From Paenibacillus taihuensis (GTDB lineage Bacteria; Bacillota; Bacilli; Paenibacillales; Paenibacillaceae), in contig NZ_QTTN01000032.1 in assembly GCF_003386535.1 (NCBI RefSeq), forward strand, positions 19,571-83,570: 64,000 bases of DNA, in the 5' to 3' direction. The notes below the pieces were generated by a model that searched no databases, had not been told where the DNA came from, and worked only from the letters and a program-made list of their open reading frames with translations. Each line of letters opens with the position of its first letter. Positions within the stretch are counted from its first letter, which is position 1. The position numbers and the translations under genes are program-made. Shown one piece after another: positions 17,214 through 25,176 of the stretch.

Positions 17214-17597
17214 ATTTCATTATTCGGGGCGGAGAATAAATTGGTAATATCCCAGAACTTAAATAAGATTCTTCCTAAGCAATATCCTGAAATTAAGAAA
17301 GGGGACACGATCAGATTAACAGTGTTCGTTGATGGTGATCTTCAGGAACTTGTATCTGGTGCATTTGATTTGGATGTCTTCTTTAATAGTTGGGAGTACA
17401 TGGCCCAGGGCAAGACTCTTAGACCGTTCAAACTAATGAAATATACACGTGAAGGTAGTATTAAGCTCGAAGCTGATATAAAAATGGTGAGAAAAGCGAA
17501 AGACACGAATGAGTTAAAACTGATCTGCCAAGATTTAATGGATGTCCTTAATTTTCATCACATCCGTATTTCCAGCTTGATTATCGAATGTATATAA
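17214..17597 (+). CDS. Small protein of unknown function, probable non-standard start
   Basis: The 118-127-residue protein has no family that I know. It is soluble, mixed alpha/beta, with KKGDTIRLTVFVDGDLQELV in the middle. Two starts are possible. TTG at 17241 has GGGCGGAG six bases before it. ATT at 17214 gives an N-terminus (M)SLFGAENKLVISQNLNK and has a perfect AGGAGG four bases before it. I list the longer form because the reading frame stays protein-like and the AGGAGG would otherwise serve nothing. It follows the Cys-motif protein by about ten bases and is followed by a terminator at 17728. Confidence 0.5.
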   Translation: MSLFGAENKLVISQNLNKILPKQYPEIKKGDTIRLTVFVDGDLQELVSGAFDLDVFFNSWEYMAQGKTLRPFKLMKYTREGSIKLEADIKMVRKAKDTNELKLICQDLMDVLNFHHIRISSLIIECI

Positions 17598-17605
17598 ATT
17601 TCTGA

Positions 17606-17722
17606 AAATGGTTAAACTATAGAAATCATTATCGATTGTGTTTAACTGATATTCATGACGAAACTATGGAAGTCGGACCGTTTGAAGGTGCTGACGACGA
17701 ATATGCATTAGATCAACGATAA
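17606..17722 (+). other. Short protein-like frame without start (possible gene-end remnant)
   Basis: Between TGA (17603) and TAA (17720) an open frame reads WLNYRNHYRLCLTDIHDETM and then EVGPFEGADDEYALDQR. It is rich in acidic residues and looks like the C-terminus of a real protein. It has no ATG-type start in a useful place and no ribosome binding site. It could be the tail of the preceding gene lost by frameshift, or a separate remnant. Confidence 0.3.
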
Positions 17723-17727
17723 ACAAT

Positions 17728-17757
17728 CCGCCAAGGCATTTTGCCTGGCGGTTTTTC
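17728..17757 (+). terminator. Bidirectional terminator between convergent genes
   Basis: Stem CCGCCAAGGCA with TGCCTGGCGG around TTT, followed by TTTTTCTTTT. It lies between the rightward unknown genes and the leftward ArsR gene. Confidence 0.85.
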
Positions 17758-17780
17758 TTTTGCTCAAACTCCTGAATTTC

Positions 17781-18095
17781 CTATTCGTTTGAGCGTGTGT
17801 AGGCATCTAGTATAGAACAGAGCAAGCCGGGGAATCTTTCTTCTAGATCAGTCGATCGAATGGACAAGAAACGCTGGGTACCTTGCACGCGAACCTGTAG
17901 AACCCCTGCTTCGCGCATCGTTCGAACATGATGGGACAATGTCGATTTCACGACGTTGGCATCGATGCCGCCACAATTACATTCCCCTAATCTGCTGATA
18001 TCTGCAACAATGGATAACCGAACGGGATCACAGAGCGCGTAGAGGACGGACGAGAGATGAATATCAGCTTTGTCCGGGTGATAGAGTACCTTCAG
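17781..18095 (-). CDS. ArsR/SmtB-family repressor with CTG start
   Basis: The leftward frame encodes 104 residues beginning (M)KVLYHPDKADIHLSSVLYAL. The winged helix contains DPVRLSIVADISRLGE, then CNCGG, then the recognition region KSTLSHHVRTMREAGVL and the wing VRVQGTQRFLSIR. A Cys-x-Cys pair sits where ArsR and CadC carry their metal-binding ELCVC motif. The only sensible start is CTG (18093-18095), placed behind AGGAGGAAGG; no ATG, GTG or TTG exists in frame before residue 60. The gene is divergent from the Old Yellow Enzyme gene, with an inverted repeat between them, so it probably represses both. The inducer could be a thiol-reactive compound or metal (inference). Confidence 0.85.
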   Translation of the reverse strand: MKVLYHPDKADIHLSSVLYALCDPVRLSIVADISRLGECNCGGIDANVVKSTLSHHVRTMREAGVLQVRVQGTQRFLSIRSTDLEERFPGLLCSILDAYTRSNE

Positions 18096-18156
18096 GATCC
18101 TTCCTCCTCGTTGAAACGTATTGATTGCATATTAACACATCTCGTGCTATATTTCT

Positions 18157-18172
18157 ATTGTTCGATAACAAT
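18157..18172. promoter_or_regulatory. Inverted repeat, likely ArsR operator
   Basis: ATTGTT-CGAT-AACAAT is a 6+6 inverted repeat midway between the divergent ArsR and flavin-oxidoreductase genes, the usual place for such an operator. Binding has not been shown. Confidence 0.45.
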
Positions 18173-18254
18173 CGAATTAAGACGCGCTCAATTGTCGGAA
18201 CAGCAAGCTGTATAAGAAATCTACATAAAAAATAGATGGAGTGGAGGAACAATC

Positions 18255-19388
18255 ATGACCAATCAATCTACTAATCAAGCGACGAACTCGCATTCCGTGG
18301 AAGCGTTGTTCAGACCTTTTTCATTAGGAAATCTAAGCTTGGCTAACCGGATCGTAATGGCTCCGATGACGCGAGCATTCTCACCGGCAGGTGTTCCTGG
18401 CCAGGATGTAGCGGATTATTACCGTAGACGCGCGGAGAATGGCGTTGGCTTGATCATTACGGAAGGGACATTGATCAATCATCCAGCAGCTACTGATAAT
18501 CCCAATATACCTAACTTTCATGGAAAAGAAGCGCTTGCCGGTTGGAAACGCGTTGTTGACGCAGTACACGAAGCAGGAGGACGTATCGTTCCGCAGCTGT
18601 GGCATGTTGGGATGACTCGCAAGAACGGTTCGCTCCCTCACCCGGAAGCGCCATCGATTGGACCTTCAGGACTTACTCTCATGGGTGAACAAGTCAATGA
18701 ACCGATGACGCAGGCGGAAATTGATCAAGTCGTGCAAGCTTTCGCACAAGCGGCTGCCGATGCGAAACGGATTGGCTTCGACGGTATCGAACTCCACGGC
18801 GCTCATGGTTACCTGATCGACCAATTCCTATGGGAGAAAACGAATCAACGCACGGATAAATACGGTGGCGATTTGCAGGAACGTACTCGATTTGCCGTCG
18901 AAATCATCGAAGCATGCCGCCGCGCAGTTGGTCCTGACTTCCCGATCATCATTCGACTGTCGCAGTGGAAGTCGTCCGAATATACGGCCAAACTCGCTGC
19001 TACCCCCGAACTGCTCGGACAATTACTCGCTCCTCTCGTGGAAGCGGGTGTAGATGTATTCCACTGCTCGACTCGCAGGTTCTGGGAACCTGAGTTCGAA
19101 GGATCTACCTTGAATTTCGCGGGATGGGTGAAGAAATTAACAGGCAAACCTACGATTACAGTAGGATCCGTCGGTCTCGATGATGAATTCATGGGCTCTT
19201 TCAGAGGGAAGAGCGCGGGAACGTCAGATATCAACGAGCTGCTTGTCCGTTTAGAGGCGAACGAATTCGATCTCGTTGCAATTGGACGCGCCTTGTTGGT
19301 GGATCCTGCTTGGGCTGAGAAGGTTCGAGGCAATCGTTTCGATGAACTACTTCCATTTTCCGTGGACGCATTGCAGCGGTTGTATTAA
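18255..19388 (+). CDS. NADH:flavin oxidoreductase, Old Yellow Enzyme family
   Basis: The 377-residue FMN enzyme should reduce activated double bonds (enals, nitro compounds, quinones) with NAD(P)H. Typical signs are LFRPFSLGNLSLANRIVMAP near residue 15-34, MTRAFSPAG, the substrate His in GFDGIELHGAHGYLIDQFLW, TDKYGG, and the FMN phosphate loop LVAIGRALLVDPAWA near 345. The ATG follows GTGGAGGAAC. Its divergent ArsR partner suggests electrophile-inducible detoxification (inference). Length and motifs are complete, and a terminator follows. Confidence 0.92.
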   Translation: MTNQSTNQATNSHSVEALFRPFSLGNLSLANRIVMAPMTRAFSPAGVPGQDVADYYRRRAENGVGLIITEGTLINHPAATDNPNIPNFHGKEALAGWKRVVDAVHEAGGRIVPQLWHVGMTRKNGSLPHPEAPSIGPSGLTLMGEQVNEPMTQAEIDQVVQAFAQAAADAKRIGFDGIELHGAHGYLIDQFLWEKTNQRTDKYGGDLQERTRFAVEIIEACRRAVGPDFPIIIRLSQWKSSEYTAKLAATPELLGQLLAPLVEAGVDVFHCSTRRFWEPEFEGSTLNFAGWVKKLTGKPTITVGSVGLDDEFMGSFRGKSAGTSDINELLVRLEANEFDLVAIGRALLVDPAWAEKVRGNRFDELLPFSVDALQRLY

Positions 19389-19416
19389 TTCGATTCATGA
19401 GAAATCCAAGAGCAAT

Positions 19417-19446
19417 TAGAGATGGCACTTGTGTCATCTCTTTTTG
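19417..19446 (+). terminator. Terminator after the Old Yellow Enzyme gene
   Basis: Imperfect stem AGAGATGGCAC/GTGTCATCTCT with a short loop, followed by TTTTT. Confidence 0.8.
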
Positions 19447-19515
19447 CTTTGCAGCAGGCGAAATATGATATTATATCTTATTATCTATTATTTTCATGAG
19501 TAGGGAGTTGTTGAT

Positions 19516-20007
19516 ATGACGGTTGGCAATAAGAGTATAGCAGGTGCAATGCACCGCAGCATAAATGATGACAATACCTACTTCTTTCTTAATGGGTTAG
19601 CTTCGATTCTAGTAAGCGGCGAGGACACGAACGGAGAATTTTGCATCATTCATTTTACAGGTAAAAAAGACGCAGGACCACCGCTTCATATCCATGAGGC
19701 AGAAGACGAAACGTTTCTGGTAGTAGAGGGCGAACTCGAAATTCAAATCGGAGACGAAATCATCCATGCCAAAGCAGGGGATTATGTCTTTGCACCGCGC
19801 GGGATTCCGCATGCACCCAAAACCATCTCTGAAACCTCCCAAATCGTAGTCACCAATTATCCGGCTGGCTTTGATCGTTTCGTAAAAGAAATGAGTGTTC
19901 CATACCATAAAGGAATGGAAAAACCAGAGGGTCCTCCTTCTGCTGAATTAATCAAGAAGCTCTTCGAGGTTTCCGAGAAATATAAAATTACTTATCCAAG
20001 TTTATAA
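19516..20007 (+). CDS. Cupin-domain protein (quercetin-dioxygenase-like)
   Basis: The 163-residue protein has one cupin barrel. Motif 1 is PPLHIHEAEDETFLVVEG (two His and a Glu for metal binding, residues ~55-72). Motif 2 is GDYVFAPRGIPHAP with the third His near residue 97. Single-cupin proteins of this kind include quercetinase-like dioxygenases and isomerases; the reaction cannot be told. TAGGGAGTTG precedes the ATG. It stands alone with its own terminator. Confidence 0.85.
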   Translation: MTVGNKSIAGAMHRSINDDNTYFFLNGLASILVSGEDTNGEFCIIHFTGKKDAGPPLHIHEAEDETFLVVEGELEIQIGDEIIHAKAGDYVFAPRGIPHAPKTISETSQIVVTNYPAGFDRFVKEMSVPYHKGMEKPEGPPSAELIKKLFEVSEKYKITYPSL

Positions 20008-20033
20008 GTTCAGAATCATCTTTATCGGAAGAG

Positions 20034-20061
20034 GCACGCGATCACATTGCGTGTTTTTTTG
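20034..20061 (+). terminator. Terminator after the cupin gene
   Basis: Short stem CACGC/GCGTG with a nine-base loop and seven Ts. Confidence 0.7.
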
Positions 20062-20177
20062 AATACACAAAATCACCATATAAATCAAAAGATTTCCCTC
20101 TTGAGCTGGAGGACCTCTGCTACCTATCATTAAATGGGAAGCGTCATACGTCATATCATAGAGAGCTGGGATATAGC

Positions 20178-21611
20178 TTGGCAGATGAAGCGATATCTTC
20201 CCCACTCTTCCGAAGAGAGTTCAGTCTGAACAAGCCAGTTCATCAAGCGACTGCCTATATTACCGGGCTTGGATACGACGAGCTGCCATGTAATGGCCGC
20301 AAGGTCGGAGATCACGTGCTCGCCCCCAACTGGACCGATTTTGACGAAACCTCGAAGCGGGTTCACTACATCGCTTACGAAATGATAGATTGCCTTCGAT
20401 CCGGAGAGAATGCGATAGGAGTCATGCTGGGGAACGGATTTTACAACCAGACTGAACGGACGATCGAAGGCCATATGCGCTACGATTCACCTCGTTTTCT
20501 CTTTCAGTTAAAAATCGAGAACGAGGACGGTTCGCAAGAATGGATCGTGAGTGACGATAGTTGGAGTTGCAGCCAGGGGCTGATAACGTCTAATAATATG
20601 TTTCTCGGTGAAACCTACGATGCTGGTTTGGAGCAAGTGGGATGGGATTTCCCTGGATTTTATAGTTCGATGTGGGTGCAAGCCCAGCCTGTGCGTAAGC
20701 CGACAGGTCGCCTGGTATCCCAGCTTTCACCCGCTGTGATCGGCCTGATGATCCAGATTGCTGACGTTCTGGGGAGAACCGAAGATAGAGATCATTATCG
20801 GCAGATGCTGAAGGGGACCATCAGCGCCTTCAATGAGGAGTTTCTGGATCGCAATAAAGCATGCTATTCCATTGGCCGGCAGGGGGCAGAGGTGTTCCCA
20901 TTCGTGCTTGGCTGTGTTCCAGTCGAGTTAGAAGCACGTGTTTGGGCAAGACTGCTTCAGCATTATCAGGTTGACCTGGCTGGACATTTGGATACGGGGA
21001 TATTCGGTACCGCCTTTTTGTTTGACCTCCTGAGCAATCGGGGGGAGACGGATACGGCCTTGACTATTCTGAGCAAGAGAGATTATCCAAGCTATAGGTT
21101 CATGATTGAACAAGGAGCGACTACGTTGTGGGAGCGCTGGGATGAACTGGAGTCTCACAACCTTCCTATGTTTGGCAGCGTAAGCGCTTGGTTCTACAGA
21201 GTTGTTGCAGGTCTCGCACCGCACCGTGATGCTGTCGCTTTTGACAAAGCGGAGCTAAGGCAGTTCTGTTCCAATAAATTGGACTATGCGAAGGCTTCGG
21301 TTCACACGATTCAAAGGCAATATTCCATCCATTGGTCACGCACAGAAAATGGAGGGGGCGTCAAAGTTGCCATTCCATCCAACAGCAGCGCGGAGCTATA
21401 TTTTCCGATTGAGAAGGTTGGGGCAGCCGTCAATGAAGTGAAAGGTTCCGGGACCATGAATCCACTGAGCGAACCTGGCGAAGTCCGCAGATTTCTTCAA
21501 GATAATCAGATTCCGAACGGCGACATTTATTTGAAAGAGGGGCTCCTGTATATCAATCTCGTCAAACCGACAGAAAGGGGCGTGAGGCTGCTTGCGGACA
21601 GCTATAGATGA
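20178..21611 (+). pseudogene. Alpha-L-rhamnosidase (GH78) with large internal in-frame deletion
   Basis: The first ~170 residues match the N-terminal beta domain of bacterial GH78 rhamnosidases (LFRREFSLNKP, YITGLGYDELPCNGRKVGDH, LGNGFYNQT). At about residue 180 (RKPTGRLVSQL) the sequence jumps to the second half of the (alpha/alpha)6 barrel (ADVLGRTEDRDHYRQMLKGT, GTAFLFDLLSN, WERWDEL). The concanavalin-like domain and the first half of the catalytic barrel with the general acid are missing, so about half of the usual 850-950 residues is gone. The frame is open upstream to the previous terminator but lacks an ATG; only TTG 20178 is available. It is probably inactive. It would once have released rhamnose from plant or microbial glycans. 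Confidence 0.8.
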
Positions 21612-21949
21612 CGGTACGCGTTACACATTCGATCGAGGAGATGGAGGCAGCGCAGGATAAATTATTCAATCAAGGCCTGTTAAGCAGTCTTAATCTATAT
21701 TCGACGAGCATTGACGTGATTAATAACAAAATCGTCTTTTCGATGCCGGATTCGAGCGAGGCAGAAGCGAAGCCCGAAATCGAGAAGTTGATCGATCCTA
21801 GTCTGATCGTTTACGACATTCAGAAGCTAAGCGAGAAGCCGGACGTTGTCGGCTCCATAGCTAAAATCGACAACGAGTCGCATCGTATTCTTGCAGGCGG
21901 GGACCCGCAGACTCGAGCTTGTCCCCTCGATTTAAGGAACGAACGATAA
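21608..21949 (+). CDS. Small protein of unknown function, perhaps fragment
   Basis: The 113-residue frame starts inside the end of the rhamnosidase frame (ATGA overlap). Its sequence TVRVTHSIEEMEAAQDKLFN and IDVINNKIVFSMPDSSEAEA recalls the propeptide-type domain found before chymotrypsin-like proteases in Bacillota, but no protease domain or signal peptide follows. There is no ribosome binding site of note. It may be the middle of a lost gene brought here by the same deletions that damaged its neighbours. I am unsure that it is expressed. Confidence 0.35.
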   Translation: MTVRVTHSIEEMEAAQDKLFNQGLLSSLNLYSTSIDVINNKIVFSMPDSSEAEAKPEIEKLIDPSLIVYDIQKLSEKPDVVGSIAKIDNESHRILAGGDPQTRACPLDLRNER

Positions 21950-21962
21950 AAGCATTATTACG

Positions 21963-22097
21963 ATGGCGAATCTTTCCATTCTGAAGAATGGGAAGGCAAA
22001 AGCGGTTCGTTTCTCAACGTTGGAAGCGATATGTAAAACGTTGGATTGTCAGCCGAGCGATATTTTGGAGTATAGAAACGACGAATATTCGCAATAA
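21963..22097 (+). pseudogene. Remnant of an XRE/Cro-CI family regulator (YozG type)
   Basis: The 44-codon frame MANLSILKNGKAKAVRFSTL then EAICKTLDCQPSDILEYRND is the C-terminal two thirds of a small Cro/CI-type helix-turn-helix protein. The first helices are gone and no start signal is present. An intact version is usually ~70 residues. Confidence 0.6.
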
Positions 22098-22116
22098 AAA
22101 ATCAAATACTATAAGT

Positions 22117-22145
22117 CGGCTGCCAATAGTTGGCGGCCTTTTTTA
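22117..22145 (+). terminator. Terminator before the nucleoside hydrolase operon
   Basis: Stem GGCTGCCAA/TTGGCGGCC with a TAG loop and TTTTTT. It isolates the operon from the decayed genes upstream. Confidence 0.85.
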
Positions 22146-22313
22146 GCTTCACGACCGAACCTTTAAAAGATCGTATATTTTTACTTGAAATCGTATTTTT
22201 GTATATATCAAGCGATCAGGATAAACCCTAGAATAGTAATTGTAAGCCCTTTCAATATTGCGGCATGATTAAAACCCAAGCGATACTAAAGACCACTTAT
22301 ATGGAGGGTTAAG

Positions 22314-23210
22314 ATGGAGCGAAAGAAGGTAATCATTGATACGGATATTGGCGACGATATCGATGACGCGCTGGCGATCGCCTTTGCGCTGGAGTCGCCG
22401 GAACTCGATGTGATTGGCATTACGACGGTGTTCAAAAATGTATCAGCCCGGGCAAAATTAGCGGTTAACATGCTTAGCATGGCCGGACGGACAGATATCC
22501 CTGTATACGCCGGAATCGGCAGTCCGATCCTTAATAAGGTCGACATGAATGAGATCCCTTGCCAATACGCCGAAGAGAAGGATGGAAATGCGGATGGCTT
22601 CGGCACAAACGGCATCGATTTCATTATAGACACGGTCATGAAATCGGACGGGGATATTACCTTGGTGCCGATCGGCCCCTTGACCAATATCGCGATCGCC
22701 ATCCTCAAAGAGCCGGCGCTCAAACGCAAAGTGAAGGAAATCGTCATGATGGGAGGCTGCTTCTACAGCCATTTAAGCGAATGGAATATTCGATGCGACC
22801 CGGAAGCCGCCAGAATCGTGTTTGAATCCGGCATCCCCATCAAGGCCGTCGGGCTGGACGTTACGGTTCAATGCGTGCTGACCGAGGAAGACGTAAACCG
22901 GTTGAAAACCAACCATAAACAATCGGGTACCTATTTTCCGGAATTGATCGAGCGATGGTATAAGGTGGCGAAACATTTTCCCATGATGCATGATCCGCTG
23001 GCGGTTTGCGCCGTATTTGACGATCGCATGCTGGAATTCCAACAGGATGAAATCGTTGTGGAGACGCAGGGCGAGTTCACCCGCGGGCAGACCTATAACC
23101 GAAGCGCCCTCTACTGGCGCGGAAACGCCGACCAGTCCGTGATCAAGGCCGCCAAGCATGTGAATGCGGATGCTTTTATCAAGCTGTATATGGACAGAGT
23201 TTGCTTCTAA
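22314..23210 (+). CDS. Inosine-uridine-type nucleoside hydrolase
   Basis: Nucleoside hydrolases cleave the N-glycosidic bond of ribosides to base and ribose. The 298-residue protein has the calcium/ribose motif DTDIGDDIDDALA at residues 9-21, TDIPVYAGIG near 60, the MMGGCFYSHLSEWNIRCDPEA region near 145-165 and a late MHDPLAVCAVFD. GGAGGGTTAAG precedes the ATG. It leads an operon with two sugar-type permeases and a binding protein, so the imported compound may be a nucleoside or a similar N-riboside (inference). An imperfect cre-like sequence lies 60 bases upstream. Specificity cannot be read from motifs. Confidence 0.9.
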   Translation: MERKKVIIDTDIGDDIDDALAIAFALESPELDVIGITTVFKNVSARAKLAVNMLSMAGRTDIPVYAGIGSPILNKVDMNEIPCQYAEEKDGNADGFGTNGIDFIIDTVMKSDGDITLVPIGPLTNIAIAILKEPALKRKVKEIVMMGGCFYSHLSEWNIRCDPEAARIVFESGIPIKAVGLDVTVQCVLTEEDVNRLKTNHKQSGTYFPELIERWYKVAKHFPMMHDPLAVCAVFDDRMLEFQQDEIVVETQGEFTRGQTYNRSALYWRGNADQSVIKAAKHVNADAFIKLYMDRVCF

Positions 23211-23244
23211 CGAAATGATTTGCAGACGAAGGAAGTGATAGCGG

Positions 23245-24165
23245 TTGGTCAAGCGCGGCTTTCTCTATGAAATTCGGAAGAATAGAACCTTGTTCTTAAT
23301 GGCTTTACCCGCAGTTTTATTGATCCTCTTGATCTCCTACATCCCGATGGCGGGAATAATCCTGGCTTTCAAGGATTACAGATTCGACCTCGGCGTATTC
23401 GGCAGCCATTGGAACGGATTCGAAAACTTCAAATACTTCTTTAATTCGGGGACCGGGCTGCGGGTAACGCGCAATACGATCCTGTATAACTTGTTGAATC
23501 TGGCTACCTCGCAGCTGTTCGCCATCATGATCGCGATTTTCATTAACGAGATGAGAGGCAAATATTTCAAGAAAGTATCGCAATCCGTCATTTTCCTTCC
23601 CTTCTTCATCTCATGGACGATTGTTGGCGTCTTCGTGTACAACATCTTCAACTATGAGACTGGAACACTGAACTCGATGCTGAAATCCTTGCACATGGAT
23701 CCCGTGAACCTGTACAGCACACCAACAGTATGGATATTCATCATCTGTTTCTTTAACTCCTGGAAGTGGGTCGGCTATACCTCGGTCATATATATCGCAT
23801 CGATCCTCAGCATTGACGCCGAATGTTTTGAAGCCGCCGAGATTGATGGAGCGAATATTTTTCAGAAAGTATTTTATATTACGATTCCGTCCATTAGCCC
23901 GACGATATTCATTATGTTCCTGTTGAACATAGGCCGGATTTTACGAGGCGACTTCCAGATGTTCTACCAGATTATCGGCAACAACGGTCAGCTGTTCGAC
24001 ACTACCGATGTCATCGATACGTTTGTTTTCCGATCGCTTCTTACGAGCGGCGATATCGCAATGCCGGCTGCGGCGACCTTCTATCAATCCGTACTCTGCT
24101 TCGTCATCATTATGGTGGTGAATGGCGCCATTCGAAAGACCAGACCGGACAACGCGTTGTTCTAA
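23245..24165 (+). CDS. ABC transporter permease, LplB/CUT1 type
   Basis: The 306-residue inner-membrane protein has about six transmembrane segments (first TLFLMALPAVLLILLISYIP). The EAA loop that contacts the ATPase is EAAEIDGANIFQKVFYITIP near residue 195-215. This permease class imports carbohydrates or glycosides together with a shared ATPase such as MsmX, because no ATPase gene is present here. The start is TTG 23245 behind GAAGGAAGTGAT. It follows the nucleoside hydrolase by 34 bases and is followed by its partner permease. Confidence 0.92.
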   Translation: MVKRGFLYEIRKNRTLFLMALPAVLLILLISYIPMAGIILAFKDYRFDLGVFGSHWNGFENFKYFFNSGTGLRVTRNTILYNLLNLATSQLFAIMIAIFINEMRGKYFKKVSQSVIFLPFFISWTIVGVFVYNIFNYETGTLNSMLKSLHMDPVNLYSTPTVWIFIICFFNSWKWVGYTSVIYIASILSIDAECFEAAEIDGANIFQKVFYITIPSISPTIFIMFLLNIGRILRGDFQMFYQIIGNNGQLFDTTDVIDTFVFRSLLTSGDIAMPAAATFYQSVLCFVIIMVVNGAIRKTRPDNALF

Positions 24166-24204
24166 GAGCTGGCTCGATTACGTTTTCATCAGGAGAGGAG
24201 ATAT

Positions 24205-25125
24205 ATGGAGAACAAGCTTGCTATCGAACGAAAAGGAAGGCTCCCGAAGACGGAAGGCGTGAATCTATTATTCAACGTGATCAGCTATACCGTCGTTACC
24301 GTCGCGGCTATTCTTTGCCTGCTGCCGTTTGAGATCCTCATATCCGGATCGTTCACTGACGAGAAGGCAATAGCGCTGCATGGTTACGGCATCATACCAA
24401 GCAAATTCTCATTTGAAGCTTATCGCATATTGTTCAAGTTCCCGGAATCGATCATAAGAGCCTACGGAGTATCCATCTTTATTACGGTAATCGGCACGGC
24501 CATCGGGTTATTCGTTACTTCAATGACGGCCTACGTGATGAATCGCAAGGATTTCAAGTATCGGAATAAGCTTGCATTCTTCTTCTACTTTACGACGTTG
24601 TTCAACGGAGGTATTCTATCGACCTATATCTTCTTCGTCAAATACCTGCAATTGAAGAACGATATGCTTTCGTTGATTCTACCGCTTCTTATCAACGTGT
24701 TCTATCTCATCGTGATGCGAACCTTCATTAGTTCGATCCCTGATTCGATCAGCGAATCAGCCAAAATCGATGGAGCAGGAGACTTCGCTATCTTCATGAA
24801 GCTGATACTGCCGCTTACGAAGCCAGGGCTTGCAACCATAGGCCTGTTCTATGCCTTGGATTACTGGAATGACTGGTACAATGCAATGCTCTATATTACG
24901 GATCCGGACAAGTACCCGCTGCAATATCTGTTGTTTTCAACGCTGCAATCAGCCGAAGCCATCTCCAGAATATCCAAGATGGCTAGCGTAGTCGCAATTT
25001 CTGTGCCTACCTTGTCGTTGAAGCTGGCCATGGCGGTTATTGCGACGGGACCGATCATTCTGGTCTATCCGTCTGTACAGAAATATTTCGTCAAGGGTCT
25101 GACGGTTGGAGCGATCAAAGGATAA
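24205..25125 (+). CDS. ABC transporter permease, YtcP/CUT1 type
   Basis: The second subunit of the import channel has 306 residues. It has six membrane segments (SYTVVTVAAILCLLPFEILI first), the EAA loop SESAKIDGAGDFAIFMKLIL around residue 190-210, and the family ending VYPSVQKYFVKGLTVGAIKG. GGAGAGGAGAT precedes the ATG. It pairs with the preceding permease as a heterodimer (family knowledge). Confidence 0.92.
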   Translation: MENKLAIERKGRLPKTEGVNLLFNVISYTVVTVAAILCLLPFEILISGSFTDEKAIALHGYGIIPSKFSFEAYRILFKFPESIIRAYGVSIFITVIGTAIGLFVTSMTAYVMNRKDFKYRNKLAFFFYFTTLFNGGILSTYIFFVKYLQLKNDMLSLILPLLINVFYLIVMRTFISSIPDSISESAKIDGAGDFAIFMKLILPLTKPGLATIGLFYALDYWNDWYNAMLYITDPDKYPLQYLLFSTLQSAEAISRISKMASVVAISVPTLSLKLAMAVIATGPIILVYPSVQKYFVKGLTVGAIKG

Positions 25126-25176
25126 TATCGGATCATCCGGTTTATCGAATAAACGACAATTTCAAGGGGGATGCGA

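Noticed and set aside
22241..22254. TGTAAGCCCTTTCA as a cre before the nucleoside hydrolase operon
   Set aside because: The essential central CG is CC. It may be a weak site, so I did not list it as a feature.
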